From positions 537,153,467 to 537,217,466 of the forward strand of contig OX422213.1 of NCBI GenBank assembly GCA_949130495.1: a stretch of DNA of 64,000 nt, given 5' to 3'. Source of the stretch: Sambucus nigra. Taxonomy: Eukaryota; Streptophyta; Magnoliopsida; Dipsacales; Adoxaceae. The notes below the pieces were generated by a model. It worked only from the letters and a program-made list of their open reading frames with translations. It was not told where the DNA came from and searched no databases. A program made the position numbers and the translations under genes. Of the stretch, positions 14,501 through 26,344 are shown in pieces; position 1 is the stretch's first letter; each line of letters opens with the position of its first letter.

Positions 14501-17500
14501 CCTCTTACATAACCGTTTTGTGGGTGTTTTATATTTTCACCCTTTGGCGGCATGTTTTTAAGCGTAAGTCTAACCGATTTTAAATTCTCATTGTATACTC
14601 AAATGCAGAGTCTCATGACTATGTCAATGGTTCGTACGATTACATTGGTCCTTTGCGAGGTTCCCGCACCTCTGACAAGACCATTTTTTGGTAGTTTTAC
14701 ATTTTCAACCCTTGACGCTGTAATTTAGGACTAATTCTAAATTTTGCAAATTCTTATCGTATACTTAAACAGGGAGGCCGGTGACTAAACAGTTTGTTCG
14801 TATGGATTACATTGGTCATGTACCGGTGACTTAGACCATTTTGTGACTGTTTTATGTTTTCACCCTTTGACTCCATGTTTTTAAGCCCAAGTCTAATTGT
14901 TTGCAAATTCTTGTTGTACACTAAAATCGGGAGTCCATTGATTATGCGATTGATTCGTACAAATTATATTGGTCCCGTGCGAGGTGTTCATGCCTCTTAC
15001 GGGACCATTTTTTGCCGATTTTACTTTTTAACCCCTTGACGCCATATTTTAGGCCTAAGTCTAAATTTTACAAATTTTATCCATATACTCAAACCGGGAG
15101 TCCGGTAACTACAAGGTTGTTTCATACGAGTTACATCGATCCCGTGCAAGGTGCCCATGCCACTTACGGGATCATTTTGTGGTTGCTTTAAATTTTCACC
15201 CCTCGACGACATATTTTAGGCCTCAGTCTCAATTTTTCAAATTCTCACCATATACTCAAACTGGGTGTCCGTTGACTACACTGTTGGTTTATAGGAGTTA
15301 CATTGGTCACGTAATAGGTGCTCGTCCCCCCTTCGTGACCATTTTGTGGTTGTTTATGTTCTTACCCTTTGACGGTATGTTTTTAAGTATAAGTTTAACC
15401 GTTTGCAAATTCTCATCGTCTACTCAAATGGGGAGTCCGGTGACTATGCCATCAGTTCGTACGACTTACATTGGTTCTGTGTGAGGTGGTCGCACCTCTT
15501 ACGGGACCGTTTTATGACTGTTTTACGTTTTCACCCTTAACGCCACATTTCAGGCCTAAGTCTAAATTTTACAAATTCTTATCGTATATTCAAATTGGGA
15601 GTCCAACGATTATGTGGTCGGTTTGTAGGAGTTAACTTTGGTTATGTTCGAGGTGCTCTTGCATCTTACGGGACCGTTTTGTGGCTGTTTTATGTTTTCA
15701 CCCTTTGACGCCATATTTTTAAGCATAAGTCTTCGATTCCAAAATCTTGTATTATACTCAACTGGGGAGTCCGGTGACCACGACGTCGGTTCATACAAGT
15801 TACATTGGTCCCGTACGAGGTTTTCGCACCTCTTACGGGACCGTTTTGTGGTTGTTTTACGTTTTCACCCCTAGACGCCATATTTTAGGCATAAGTCTAA
15901 ATTGTCTTTTACTCAAATTGGGAGGTCGATGACTACACGGTTGGTTCCTATGAGTTACATTGGTTAAGTACAAGGTTCTCGTGCCTATTACGGGATCGTA
16001 TTATGGTTGTTTTACGTTTTCACCCCTTGATGCCATGTTTTTAAGACCAAGTCTAATTTTTAGTAAATTCTCATTGTATACTCAAACTGGTAGGATGGTG
16101 ACTACGCGATCCATTTATAAAAGTTACATTGGTCCCATGTGTGGTTCTCGTGCCTCTTATGAGACTGTTTTGTGTTTGTTTTATGTTTTCACCCCTTGAT
16201 GCCATGTTTTTTAGCCCAAGTCTAATTTTTTGCAAATTCTCATCGTATACTTAAATCGGGAGTTTGGTGACTACGTGGTGGGTTCGTATGAGTTACATTG
16301 GTCCCGTGTGAGGTGCTCATACCTCTTAAGAGAACATTTTACAGTTATTTTACGTTTTTACCCCTTGACGCCATATTTTAGGCCTAAGTCGAAATTTTTC
16401 CAAATTCTCGTCAAATACTCAAACTCAACGTCCAGAGACAACACAGTCAGTTTTTATGAGTTACATTGTTCCCATGTGAGGTGCTTCTACCTCTCATGAA
16501 ACCAATTTGTGGTTGTTTTAAGTTTCCCCCTTTGACGGCATGTTTTTATGCCTAAGCCTCAATTTTTGCAAATTCTCGTCGTCTACTCAAACTGGGAGTC
16601 CGACTAATACGCGATCGGTTCTCACGAGTTACATTGGTCCCATTAGAGGTGCATGTGCCTCTTACGGGAACGTTTTACATCTGTTTTAAACTTCACATTC
16701 AGTTCTTATGAGTTATATTTATCCCGTGCGAGGTTACCGTGCCTTTCACGGGGCCGTTTTGTTGCTATTTTACATTTTCACCCCTTGACGCCATATTTTA
16801 GGACTAAGTCTAAATTTTACAAATTCTCCAAATATACTCAAACTGGGAGTCTGGTGACTATGCGATCGGTTCATAGGAGTTAACATTGGTTCCATGCGAG
16901 GTGCTCGTGCTTCTTACGGGACCGTTTTGTGGATATTTTATGTTTTCACCCTTTGACGGCATGTTTTTAAGCGTAAGTCTAACCGATTTCAAATTATCGT
17001 TGTATACTCAAACGAAGAGTCCGGTGACTAGGTTGTCGATTCGTATGAGTTACATTGGTCCCGTGCGAGATTCTCACATATCTTACAAGACCGTTTTGTG
17101 ATTTTTTTATGCTTTCACCCCTTCACGCCATATGTTAGGCCTAAGTCTAAATTTTACAAATTATCATCGTATACTAAATCTGGGAGGTCGATAACTACAT
17201 GGTTAGTTCCTACGAATTACATTGGTCTCATACGAGGTGCTCGTGCCTCTTACGAGAACGTTTCATGGCCATTTTACATTTTCACCCCTTGACACCATTT
17301 ATTAATCCCAAGTCTAATTGTTTGAAAATTCTCATCGTATACTCAAACCATGAGGCTGGTGACTATGTGGTCAGTTTGTACGATTTACATTGGTTCCGTA
17401 CGAGGTGCTCGTGCTTCTTACGGGACCATTTTGTGGCAATTTCAAGTTTCACCCCTTGATGCCATGTTTTTAAACCCAAATCTAATTTTTTGCAAATACT

Positions 17501-20500
17501 CGTCGTTTACTCAAATCGGGAGTCCGGTGACTACGCGATCGGCTCGTACGAGTTACATTGGTCCCGTGCGAGGTGGTCGTGCCTCTTACGGGACTGTTTT
17601 GTGGTTATTTTACGTTTCACCCCTTGACGCCGGATTTTAGGCCTCAGTCTAAATTTTTGCAAATTCTCATCATATACTCAAACTGGGCATTCAGAGACTA
17701 CTAGGTCAGTTTGTACGAGTTACATTGTTTCCGTGGGATGTTCCCGTGCCTCTCACGAAATCGTTTTGTGGTTGTTTTATGTATTCCCCCTTTGACGGCA
17801 TTTTTTTAAGCCTCAGCCTAAAGTTTCGCAAATTTTCAGCATATACTTAAACCGAGAGTCCGACGACTATGCGATCGATTCATACGAGTTACATTGGTCC
17901 CCTGCGAGGTGATCATGCCTCTTACGAGACCGTTTTGCTACTTTTATTCATTGTCACCATCTGACGTCATGTATTTAAGCCTAAGTTTAACTTTCTGCAA
18001 ATTATCATCGTATACTCAAACTAGGAGTCCGATGACTTCGCGGTCAGTTCATACAAGTTACATTGGTCCCGTGCGAGGTGCTCGTGCCTCTTACGGGACA
18101 GTTTTACATCAGTTTAAGACTACCCACTCAGTACCTCTTACGGGACAGTCTTACGGGACCGTTTTGTGGTTGTTTTATGTTTTCATCCCTTGATGCCATA
18201 TTTTTGGCCAAAGTCTAATTTTTGCAAATTCTTGCAGTATACTCAAATCGGGAGTCCGGTGACTACGCGTTTGGTTTGTTGGAATTAACATTGGTTCCGT
18301 GCGAGGTGCTCATTCGTCTTACTGGACCATTTTGTGGATCTTTTATGTTTTCACCCTTTGACGGAATATTTTTAAGCATAAGTCTATTCGATTTCAAATT
18401 CTTGTCTTATACTCAAACGAGGATTTTGGTGACTACATCGTCGGTTCGTACGAGTTAAATTGGTCTCGTGTGAGGTTCTCACACCTCTTACGGGACCTTT
18501 TTGTTATTGTTTTACGTTTTTCACCCTTTAATGCCATATTTTAGGCCTAAGTATAAATTTTGCAAATTCTCATCATATACCCAAACTGGGAGGCTAGTGA
18601 CTACACAGTTGGTTCCTATGAGTTACATTGGTCGAGTATGAGGTGCTCGTATCGCTTACATGACCATTTTGTAGTTGTTTTAGATTTTCACACCTTGACC
18701 CTATTATTTTAAACCCAAGTCTAATTTTTTTGAAATTCTCATCATGTACCCAAACAGGGAGGCTGGTGACTCTGCTGTCCATGTGTACGAGTTACATTGG
18801 TCCCGTACGAGTTACATTGGTCCATTTATACGAGTTACATTTTCACCCCTTGATGCCCTATTTTTAAGCCTAAGTCTAATTTTTTACAAACTCTTGTCGT
18901 GTACTCAAACCGGGAGTGTGGTGACTATGCGGTAAGTTCGTACAATTTACATTGGTCCCGTGTGAGATGCTCGCGCCTCTTAAGAGACCGTTTTGTGTCT
19001 ATTTAACGTTTTCACCCCTTGACACTGGATTTTAAGCCTAACTCTAAATTTGTGCAAATTCTCATCATATACTCAAACTGGGCTTCCAAAGACTATGCGG
19101 TCAATTCGTACGAGTTACATTGTTCCCGTTCAAGGTGCTCATGCCTCTTACAGAACCATTTTGCGGTTGTTTTATGTATTCCCCATTTGACAACATGTTT
19201 TTAAGACTAAGCCTAATTTTTTGCGAATTCTCGTCGTCTACTCAAACTGGGAGTCCGACGACTACACAATCAGTTCATACGAGTTACATTGTTTCGTGCG
19301 AGCTGCTCGTGCCTCTTACGGGACAGTTTTACATCTATTTTAGACTACACATTCAACTTTTTGAGTTATATTAGTCCCGTGCGAGGTTCCCGTGCCTCTT
19401 ACAGGACCGTTTTATTGTTATTTTACGTTTTCACCCCTTGACGCCATATTTTAGGCCTAAGTCTAAATTTTGCAAATTTTTGTTGTATACTCAAACCGGG
19501 AGTCTGATGACTACATGATCGGTTTGTAGGAGTAAACATTGGTTCCGTGTGAGGTGCTCGTGCCTCTTATGGGAACGTTTTGTGGCTATTTTATGTTGTT
19601 ATCCTTTGACGGCTTATTTTTAAACGTAAGTCTAACCGATTTTAAATTCTCATCATATACTCAAATGGGGAGTTCGGTGAATATGCTATCTGTTTGTACG
19701 AGTTACATTGATCATGTGTGAGGTGCCCGCACCTCTTACGGGACAGTTTTGTGGTTGTTTTACGTTTTAACCCCTTGACACCATATTTAGGCCTAAGTCT
19801 AAATTTTGTAAATTCTCATCATATACTCAAACCAGAAATCCCGTTACTATGCATTTAGTTCCTATGAGTTATATTGGTCCCATGCGAGGTTCTCGTGACT
19901 CTTACGGGACCGTTTTGTAGACGCTTTACATTTTCACAATTAGACATCTTATTTTTTACCTATGTTTAACTTTTTACAAATTCTCATCATACACTCAAAC
20001 CGGGAGTCCGGCGTCTACGCGGTCAGTTACATTGGTCCCGTGTGAGGTGCTTGTGCCTCTTACAAGATGGTTTAACATTTGTTTTAGACCACGCGTTGGT
20101 CTCGTGCGAGGTTCCCGTGGCTCTTTTAGGACCGTTTTATAGTTGTTTTACGTTTTCACCCCTTCACACAATAGTTTAGGCCTAACTCTAAATTTACAAA
20201 ATTTCCACTGTATACTCAAATCGAGAGTTCGATAACTACGCAATCGGTTCGTAGGAGTTAACATTGGTTCCGTGCAAGGAGTTCATGCCTCTTACGGGAT
20301 CGTTTTGTGGTTGTTTTATGCTTTCACCATTTGACGACTTGTTTTTAAACGTAAGTCTAACCAATTTCAAATTATCATCGAATACTCAAACGGGGTGTCC
20401 GGTGACTACGTTGTCGGTTCGTATGAGTTACATTGGCCCTGTATGAGGTGCCCACACCTCTTATGGGACCATTTTGTGGTTGTTTTACGTTTTCACCCCT

Positions 20501-22822
20501 TGACGCCACATTTTAGGCTAAAGTCTAAATTTTGTAAATTCTTGTCATATACTCAAACAGAGTGTCCTGAGACTATGCGATCCGTTCATATGAGTTACAT
20601 TGTTACCATGTGTAGTGCTCATGCCTCTCACGAAACCGTTTTGTGGTTGTGTTGCGTATTCCTCCTTTGATGGCATGTTTTTAAGCCTAAGCCTAAATTT
20701 TTGCCAGTTACTGTCCTCTACTAAAATCGGGAGTCCTACGACTATGTGATCGGTTCATAATAGTTATATTGGTCCCGTGCGATCTGCTCGTGCCTCTTAC
20801 GGGACCATTTTGCAGCTTTTTTACTTCTTCACCCTTTGACGGCATATTTTTAAGCCCAAGTCTAACCGTTTATAAATTCCCATTGTATACTCAAATCGGT
20901 AATCCCATGAGTATGCGTGTAGTTCCTATGAGTTATATTGGTCCCATGTGAGGTTTTCGTACCTCTTAGGGAGAGTTTTGTAGCCGCTTTACATTTTCAC
21001 CACTAGATAGTATGGTTTTTTCAATAATTTTAACTTTTTTGCAAATTCTCGTCGTATACTCAAACCGGAGTCTGGTGACTACGCGGTCAGTTCATACGAG
21101 TTACATTGGTACCGTGTGAGGTGCTCATGCCTCATACAAGATGGTTTTACATCTTTATTAAACTACGCATTCAGTTCCTACGAGTTATATTGATCTCATG
21201 CGAGGTTTATGAGCTTCTTATGGGACTGTTTTGTAGTTATTTTACGTTTTCCCCCTTGATGCCATATTTTAGGCCGAAGTCTAAATTTATCAAATTCTCA
21301 CCTTATAGTCAAATCGAAAGTCCGATGACTACGCAATTGGTTCGTACGACCTAACATTGGTTCTGTGCTATGTCTTCGTGCCTCTGACGAGATCATTTTG
21401 TGGTTATTTTATGTTTTCACCCTTTGACAACATTTTTTTAAGCGTAAGTCTAACTGATTTAAAATTCACATTGTATACTCAAACAGGGAGTTCGTTGACT
21501 ATGCCTTCAGTTCGTACGAGTTACATTGGTCCCGTGTGAGGTTACCATGCCTCTTATGGGACCGTTTTGTGGATGTTTTACATTTTCTTCCCTTGACACC
21601 ATATTTTAGGCCTAATCTAAATTTTGCAAATTCTCATCGTATACTCAAATCGGAAGGCTGGTGACTATGCATTCGGTTCCTATGAGTTACCTTGGTCCCG
21701 TGCGAGGTGCTCGTGCCTCTTACGGGATTAGTTTGTGGATGTTTTATGTTTTCACCCATTGATGACATGTTTTTAATCCCAAGTTTATTTTTTTGTAAAC
21801 TCTCATCGTATACTCAAAACGGGAGTCCGGTGACTACGTGGTCGGTTCGTACAAGTTACATTGGTCCTATGCGAGTGTCCGTGTCTCTTACAAGTCCGTT
21901 TTGTGGTTGTTTTACATTTTTACCCCTTGACGCCAGATTTTAGGCTTAAGTCTAATTTTTTCATAATTCTCGTCGTATAATCAAACTGGGTGTCTAGAGA
22001 CTACGCGGTCAGTTCATACGAGTTACATTTTTCTCGTACGAGGTGCTCGTGCCTCTCATGGAATTGTTTTTTGTTTTTAAGCCTGAGCCTAAATTTTTAC
22101 AAATTCCCATCGTATACTCAAATCGGGAGACTGAGGACTACGCGATCAGTTCATATGAGTTACATTGGTCCCGTGCGTGGTGCTCGTGCCTCTTACGGGA
22201 CCATTTTGTGCCTTTTTTATATTGTCACCCTCTGACGGCATGTTTTTAAGCTTAAGTTTAACTTTCTAAAAATTCTCATCGTATACTCAAACCAAGAGTC
22301 CACGCGACTACGCGGTCAGTTCATATGAGTTACATTGGTCTCGTGTGAGATGCTCGTTCCTCTTACGGGATTATTTTGTAGCCATTTTATATTTTCACTA
22401 TTAGACAACATGTTTTTGCCTAAGTTGAACTTTTTGCAAATTCTTGTCATATACTCAAACTGGGAGTCCGACGACGACGCGGCCAGTTCATATGAGTTAC
22501 ATTGGTCCCGTACGAGCTGTTCGTGCCTCTTATAGGACGGTTTTACATATGTTTTAGACTATGCATTCAGTTCCTGTGAGTTATAATTGTCTCGTGCGAG
22601 GTACTCGTGCCTCTTAGGCACCATTTTGTGGCTGTTTTACATTTTCACCATTTGACAGCATGTTTTTATGCCTAAGTTTAACTTTTTACAAAATATCGCC
22701 ATATACTCAAACTGGGATTCGGTGACTAAGAGCTCATTTCCTACGAGTTATATTGGTCCCGTGGGAGGTGCTTATGATTCTTACGAGGCCATTTTGGAAC
22801 CGGTTCGTACGAGTTACAATAA
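2582..22822 (+). repeat. Tandem satellite array, part 2 (about 168-bp monomer)
   Basis: The array resumes after the solo LTR and runs in one orientation to about 22,822, where the last recognisable TTCGTACGAGTTACAAT block ends. At least two monomer subfamilies are visible: one with TTTTAGGCCTAAGTCTAAAT and one with TTTTTAAGCGTAAGTCTAAC followed by a CGATT block. The second subfamily recurs at roughly 9,310, 10,140, 10,975, 11,636, 12,469, 13,723, 14,562, 15,387 and 15,723, with many steps of 825-839 bp (five monomers). Partial units occur, for example near 13,065-13,130. The plus strand contains many 60-100-codon open stretches, but 168-169 bp units rotate the frame and these are not genes. 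Confidence 0.95.
9310..15723 (+). repeat. Zone of pentameric higher-order satellite organisation
   Basis: Within this part of the array the AAGCGTAAGTCTAACCGAT-type monomer recurs at steps of 830, 835, 661, 833, 1254, 839, 825 and 336 bp. That is mostly five monomers, with one four-monomer step, one two-monomer step, and one step of about 7.5 monomers that contains a clearly truncated unit near 13,065-13,130. Half-length units of the ACATCTGTTTTAGACTACGC type are absent here. Positions were read by eye and may be off by a few bases. Confidence 0.6.
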
Positions 22823-23062
22823 TCTAAAAGATTATTTTATGAGTGATGTGATAAAAAAAATATGTAAAAACTTAGTTTTCTTACGACTCATATTATATGC
22901 GTGCTGGAGATACAAGTTACTCAACTTTTCAGGCCTTCGTCACATTTTTGCCTAAATCACTTGTTATCCCTTGCCAAAAACCATGAAAAAGAAGAAAAGA
23001 GCTTAATAGGTGATAAATGATGCCTAAAAGAATCAGGGAATGCGAAATTATCACACATTCAG
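22536..23062 (+). repeat. Direct duplication at the array edge, copy 1
   Basis: This 527-bp segment covers the last one and a half satellite units plus about 240 bp of flanking non-satellite DNA. It recurs 588 bp downstream at 23,124-23,650 with no net indel and only a handful of substitutions by eye. It ends at CACACATTCAG, where copy 2 continues into different sequence. Confidence 0.92.
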
Positions 23063-23120
23063 TTCTTCATTTTTCCGAGTTCTATTTATAGAAGTTCACA
23101 CATCCATTTTCTTAGAAGTA
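23061..23120 (+). repeat. 60-bp inverted repeat, left arm
   Basis: This is an exact reverse complement of 23,666-23,725 by direct reading. It lies between the two copies of the 527-bp duplication and is separated from copy 2 by three bases. Confidence 0.93.
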
Positions 23121-23123
23121 CAA

Positions 23124-23650
23124 GACGGTTTTACATATGTTTTAGACTATGCATTCAGTTCCTGTGAGTTATAATTGTCTCGTGCGAGGTACTCGTGCCT
23201 CTTAGGCACCATTTTGTGGCTGTTTTACATTTTCACCATTTGACAGCATGTTTTTATGCCTAAGTTTAACTTTTTACAAATTATCGCCGTATACTCAAAC
23301 TGGGATTCGGTGACTAAGAGCTCATTTCCTACGAGTTATATTGGTCCCGTGGGAGGTGCTTATGATTCTTACGAGGCCATTTTGGAACCGGTTCGTACGA
23401 GTTACAATAATCTAAAAGATTATTTTATGAGTGATGTGATAAAAAAAATATGTAAAAACTTAGTTTTCTTACGAATCATATTATATGCGTGCTGGAGATA
23501 CAGGTTACTCACCTTTTCAGGCCTTCGTCACATTTTAGCGTAAATCACTTGTTATCCCTTGCCAAAAACCATGAAAAAGAAGAAAAGAGCTTAATAGGTG
23601 ATAAATGATGCCTAAAAGAATCAGGGAATGCGAAATTATCACACATTCAG
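23124..23650 (+). repeat. Direct duplication at the array edge, copy 2
   Basis: Near-identical to 22,536-23,062 (offset 588 at both ends). After it come 15 bp of unique sequence and then the right arm of the inverted repeat, so this copy probably keeps the ancestral junction. Confidence 0.92.
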
Positions 23651-23665
23651 GGCTAAATGTCATAA

Positions 23666-23725
23666 TACTTCTAAGAAAATGGATGTGTGAACTTCTATAA
23701 ATAGAACTCGGAAAAATGAAGAACT
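23666..23725 (-). repeat. 60-bp inverted repeat, right arm
   Basis: Perfect reverse complement of 23,061-23,120. It contains the TATA-like TATAAATAG. Because it is continuous with downstream sequence, it is the likely source of the inverted copy upstream. Confidence 0.93.
23696..23704 (+). promoter_or_regulatory. TATA-like box without an assigned gene
   Basis: TATAAATAG followed by AACTCGG and an AT-rich leader looks like a plant TATA box, but no coding sequence follows in the roughly 330 bp before the copia insertion. It may belong to the LINE or to another lost element. The same motif is present inverted in the left arm at 23,061-23,120. Confidence 0.3.
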
Positions 23726-24028
23726 CCATGAAAGCATCATTTTCATCTCATCTGTAACGCTTACTATGTATTCTAATGTATGTCCTGCTTACCACCACAT
23801 TAAAACTCACCATAATTGTAACTATTAAAAAGAAGTGAAAAGAACACACTTATTATATGTGACAAAAGTTATACTGACAAAGTGTGCAACTTAAAATACG
23901 ATTCAGCTGTATGCGTCTTTAAAAGAAGCAAACCCAAGAATAGTTTACTAAAGTGATAAAAATTGATAAAAGCCAACACAAATGATCAAGAAAATGCAGA
24001 ACAAGTGCTCGGTGAAGTCGAAGTAGAG
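23726..24028. other. AT-rich flank, no gene seen
   Basis: This is AT-rich sequence with no open frame of note and no repeat I recognise. It is continuous, across the copia insertion, with the LINE ORF1-like tail at 33,928, so part of it may be LINE-derived. Confidence 0.5.
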
Positions 24029-24033
24029 GGAAC

Positions 24034-26041
24034 TGAAATAGCGTTGCCAAAGCCGTTTATGAAAATAAACTATTTAAGCAACTCCGAAAGTTTGTTGAAG
24101 AAACTCTTTACTTAAATCAAAACTATTTTGAACACAAGATGTGTTAACAAAATTATGTACGAGATATGGACAAGATTTGATAACAAGTTTTAGTAAACAG
24201 TTTAAAATGTTTTAAACTCAGCACACAAACAGAAAGGGATGAGAAGATGTAGAAATATTGATACTCAGGATTTTTAACGTGGTAAAACCTCAACCTTGAG
24301 GAAACATCCACGACTCCCTCTACGGAGTAAAACAAAAACAATCACTAAAACAAATATATGAGTTACAACCTATTTAACTAACATGCACACAAAAACAAAT
24401 CTATACAAGTTCAGGATTGTACCCTCTGGCGTCCTTAACTTTTCTGCAGATCTTGTTTGTTGATGTAGTTGTCTCAGTTTGTCAACTCTTCTTTGTTCCA
24501 GCACTTTACGTCGACTTATGTTCACCAAATCTTATAGCCAACACTTTGAGTGTTTGTAGTGTGAAGATGTTTGTGAATGGTGTTCTAAATCACATGCATG
24601 CACACACACACACTTATTAGTTACAGACGATCCTAACAAATCACATATAAAGTCTATATGCAGTGTATTTGTTATTTTTCTTTCTTACAAAACCAAGAAC
24701 CTTTTCGACCTTTCAAAATAACCCAGATTCCACGGAGATCTTGCTTAAGAAATCGGTCAAGACCTTTCTCAATCACTTTTGAAAATATTATGTGGATTGA
24801 GAACCCTCCAAGTGCGAATCCCACTAGGTCAGGTTAGGTTTTGTAAAAACAGAAATAGAAAAACATCTATTGTTGATCTTTGAAAAAAATGTTTTAACAG
24901 AAAAGAATCAACAACGAAATTCTCAAGATGAGAAATAAATGCAACTAAGTGTTCTGTGACATGAAAAACCTCAGATCTATGATTTCTATTGAAAAAGAAA
25001 CAAGATCTGAGTCTATGTCTAAGTTGGAAATAAGATTTATGAACACAAGGATTTCAGCAACCCAAGATCTCTTAACCAGAACTCTCATAAACCAAAAAAA
25101 AACACTAAGGATGGTGTTTTTGGTTTTGGTGGTTTTTCTGGAGAGGTAAGTAGTTTGGGCTTGAGAAGTGTTTGGACGAAGTTAGGGTTTCTAACTAGGG
25201 TTTGGTTTCTCTCTCTAACTTCTCTCTTCTCCCTTCTCTCTCTTCTCTCTCTCTCTCTCTATTCTCTGAGACTTTGCAAAAATGGCAAAAGCTTTCGAAG
25301 GCTGAGATGAAAGGTCTTTAAATAGGGAGAGGAGAAGATTCCAGAGCCTCGTTCAAAAACAATGGCTGAGATTGAGTCAAGCACCATTGACTGCAATCCA
25401 AGGGCTCACAACAGGCGGTGGATTAAACAGGCTATGATTGGCTAAAGGGATTACACGGGGATCCACTCAAAAGACATGCAGGCCATCGATAAGGATAGAT
25501 CCAAGGGCTGTAAGCGTGCGATGGTTTGTCTCAGTAAAGAAACACAGTTTGGTCCAATCAGAAGACAACAGGTGTTGGCCTGTGAACGAAGGTAAACGCG
25601 CGTCCCAAAATAATTACAAAGCCAACCCTAAAGTCTCTAGCGCTTTCGGTTTCTAACCAGAGTAACTTTAGGCCAATAAACACAACAATCCATATTTATA
25701 TAATAACCCCAAGACTTTATAAATCAAATTTTAATTAAATAAAACCTTGTTTAAAATATGTTTTAAATTCCCAAAAAATTATTAAAAATCAAATTGAGGG
25801 ATTTAAACACACTCACAACATTAAAACACATAGGGGTGCAATATGATATGCAAGAATCAAATTCTAAGTGTGTGAGTGATGGCTATAGTCTTAGGATCAT
25901 TACATGATAGATAGAAGAAGAAGCAACCCAATCTCTGAAGCTCTTTGGTTTCTAGGATAGACACTATTTTGTCACAATTTCCAAACTAGATGAGCTCTTA
26001 TACAGTCTAGACTCAAATGAGTCAAAAGTATAAGGGCTTCA
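24034..26041 (-). repeat. 3' LTR of the copia element
   Basis: 2,008 bp. It contains a CT/GA-rich microsatellite near 25,200-25,265 and a short CA run near 24,600. Short open frames inside it are repeated identically in the other LTR at an offset of 7,885 and are not considered genes. A diverged relative lies at 46,948-48,945 in the opposite orientation. Confidence 0.97.
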
Positions 26042-26053
26042 ATCTCCCCCTTT
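26042..26053 (-). other. Polypurine tract of the copia element
   Basis: On the minus strand AAAGGGGGAGAT directly precedes the 3' LTR start, the expected place for plus-strand priming. A second G-run, GGGGGAGA, lies on the minus strand at 26,286-26,293 just after the pol stop, so the tract may be duplicated. Confidence 0.8.
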
Positions 26054-26344
26054 GGAAATATGAGACAAAATCTCCTTTGAGTCATCTCAACTCGTAGGGC
26101 GACAACAAAAAAAACTTATTCCTATAAAGGTTCTATCTACCCAAATCCTAGAAAGCAAAAATTACATAACTCAACTATATACAGTTTAACATCCTATTAT
26201 TACAATGAAGAATGACTGTACAAGAAGAATACCTGCAAAAAATTACTAAGATCAAGCTTTTTAGTATATGCAGTAGACTCAAATTTCTCCCCCATTTTGT
26301 CTCAAATGGACAAAGGGAAGGAACTTGGCAAACATAACAGGTAT

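Noticed and set aside
9310..15723. CRISPR-like regular repeats
   Set aside because: Units are contiguous diverged tandem monomers of 168-169 bp without unique spacers, in plant DNA.
8..22535. Dozens of 60-141-codon open stretches on the plus strand of the satellite region
   Set aside because: They all fall inside tandem monomers, share the same repeated peptide in rotating frames and stop within one or two units. They follow from low stop density in the repeat, not from genes.
22536..23725. A foldback or MITE transposon at the 60-bp inverted repeat
   Set aside because: No target duplication flanks the arms, the right arm is continuous with the flank, and the interior is a direct copy of neighbouring sequence; a template-switch rearrangement fits better.
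23666..24028. Promoter of a host gene or endogenous pararetrovirus at TATAAATAG
   Set aside because: No coding sequence or recognisable viral domain follows; only the TATA-like motif supports it.
24153..25656. Short open stretches of 60-72 codons inside the copia LTR, repeated in the other LTR
   Set aside because: Identical copies are explained by LTR identity; no motif, and LTRs are non-coding.
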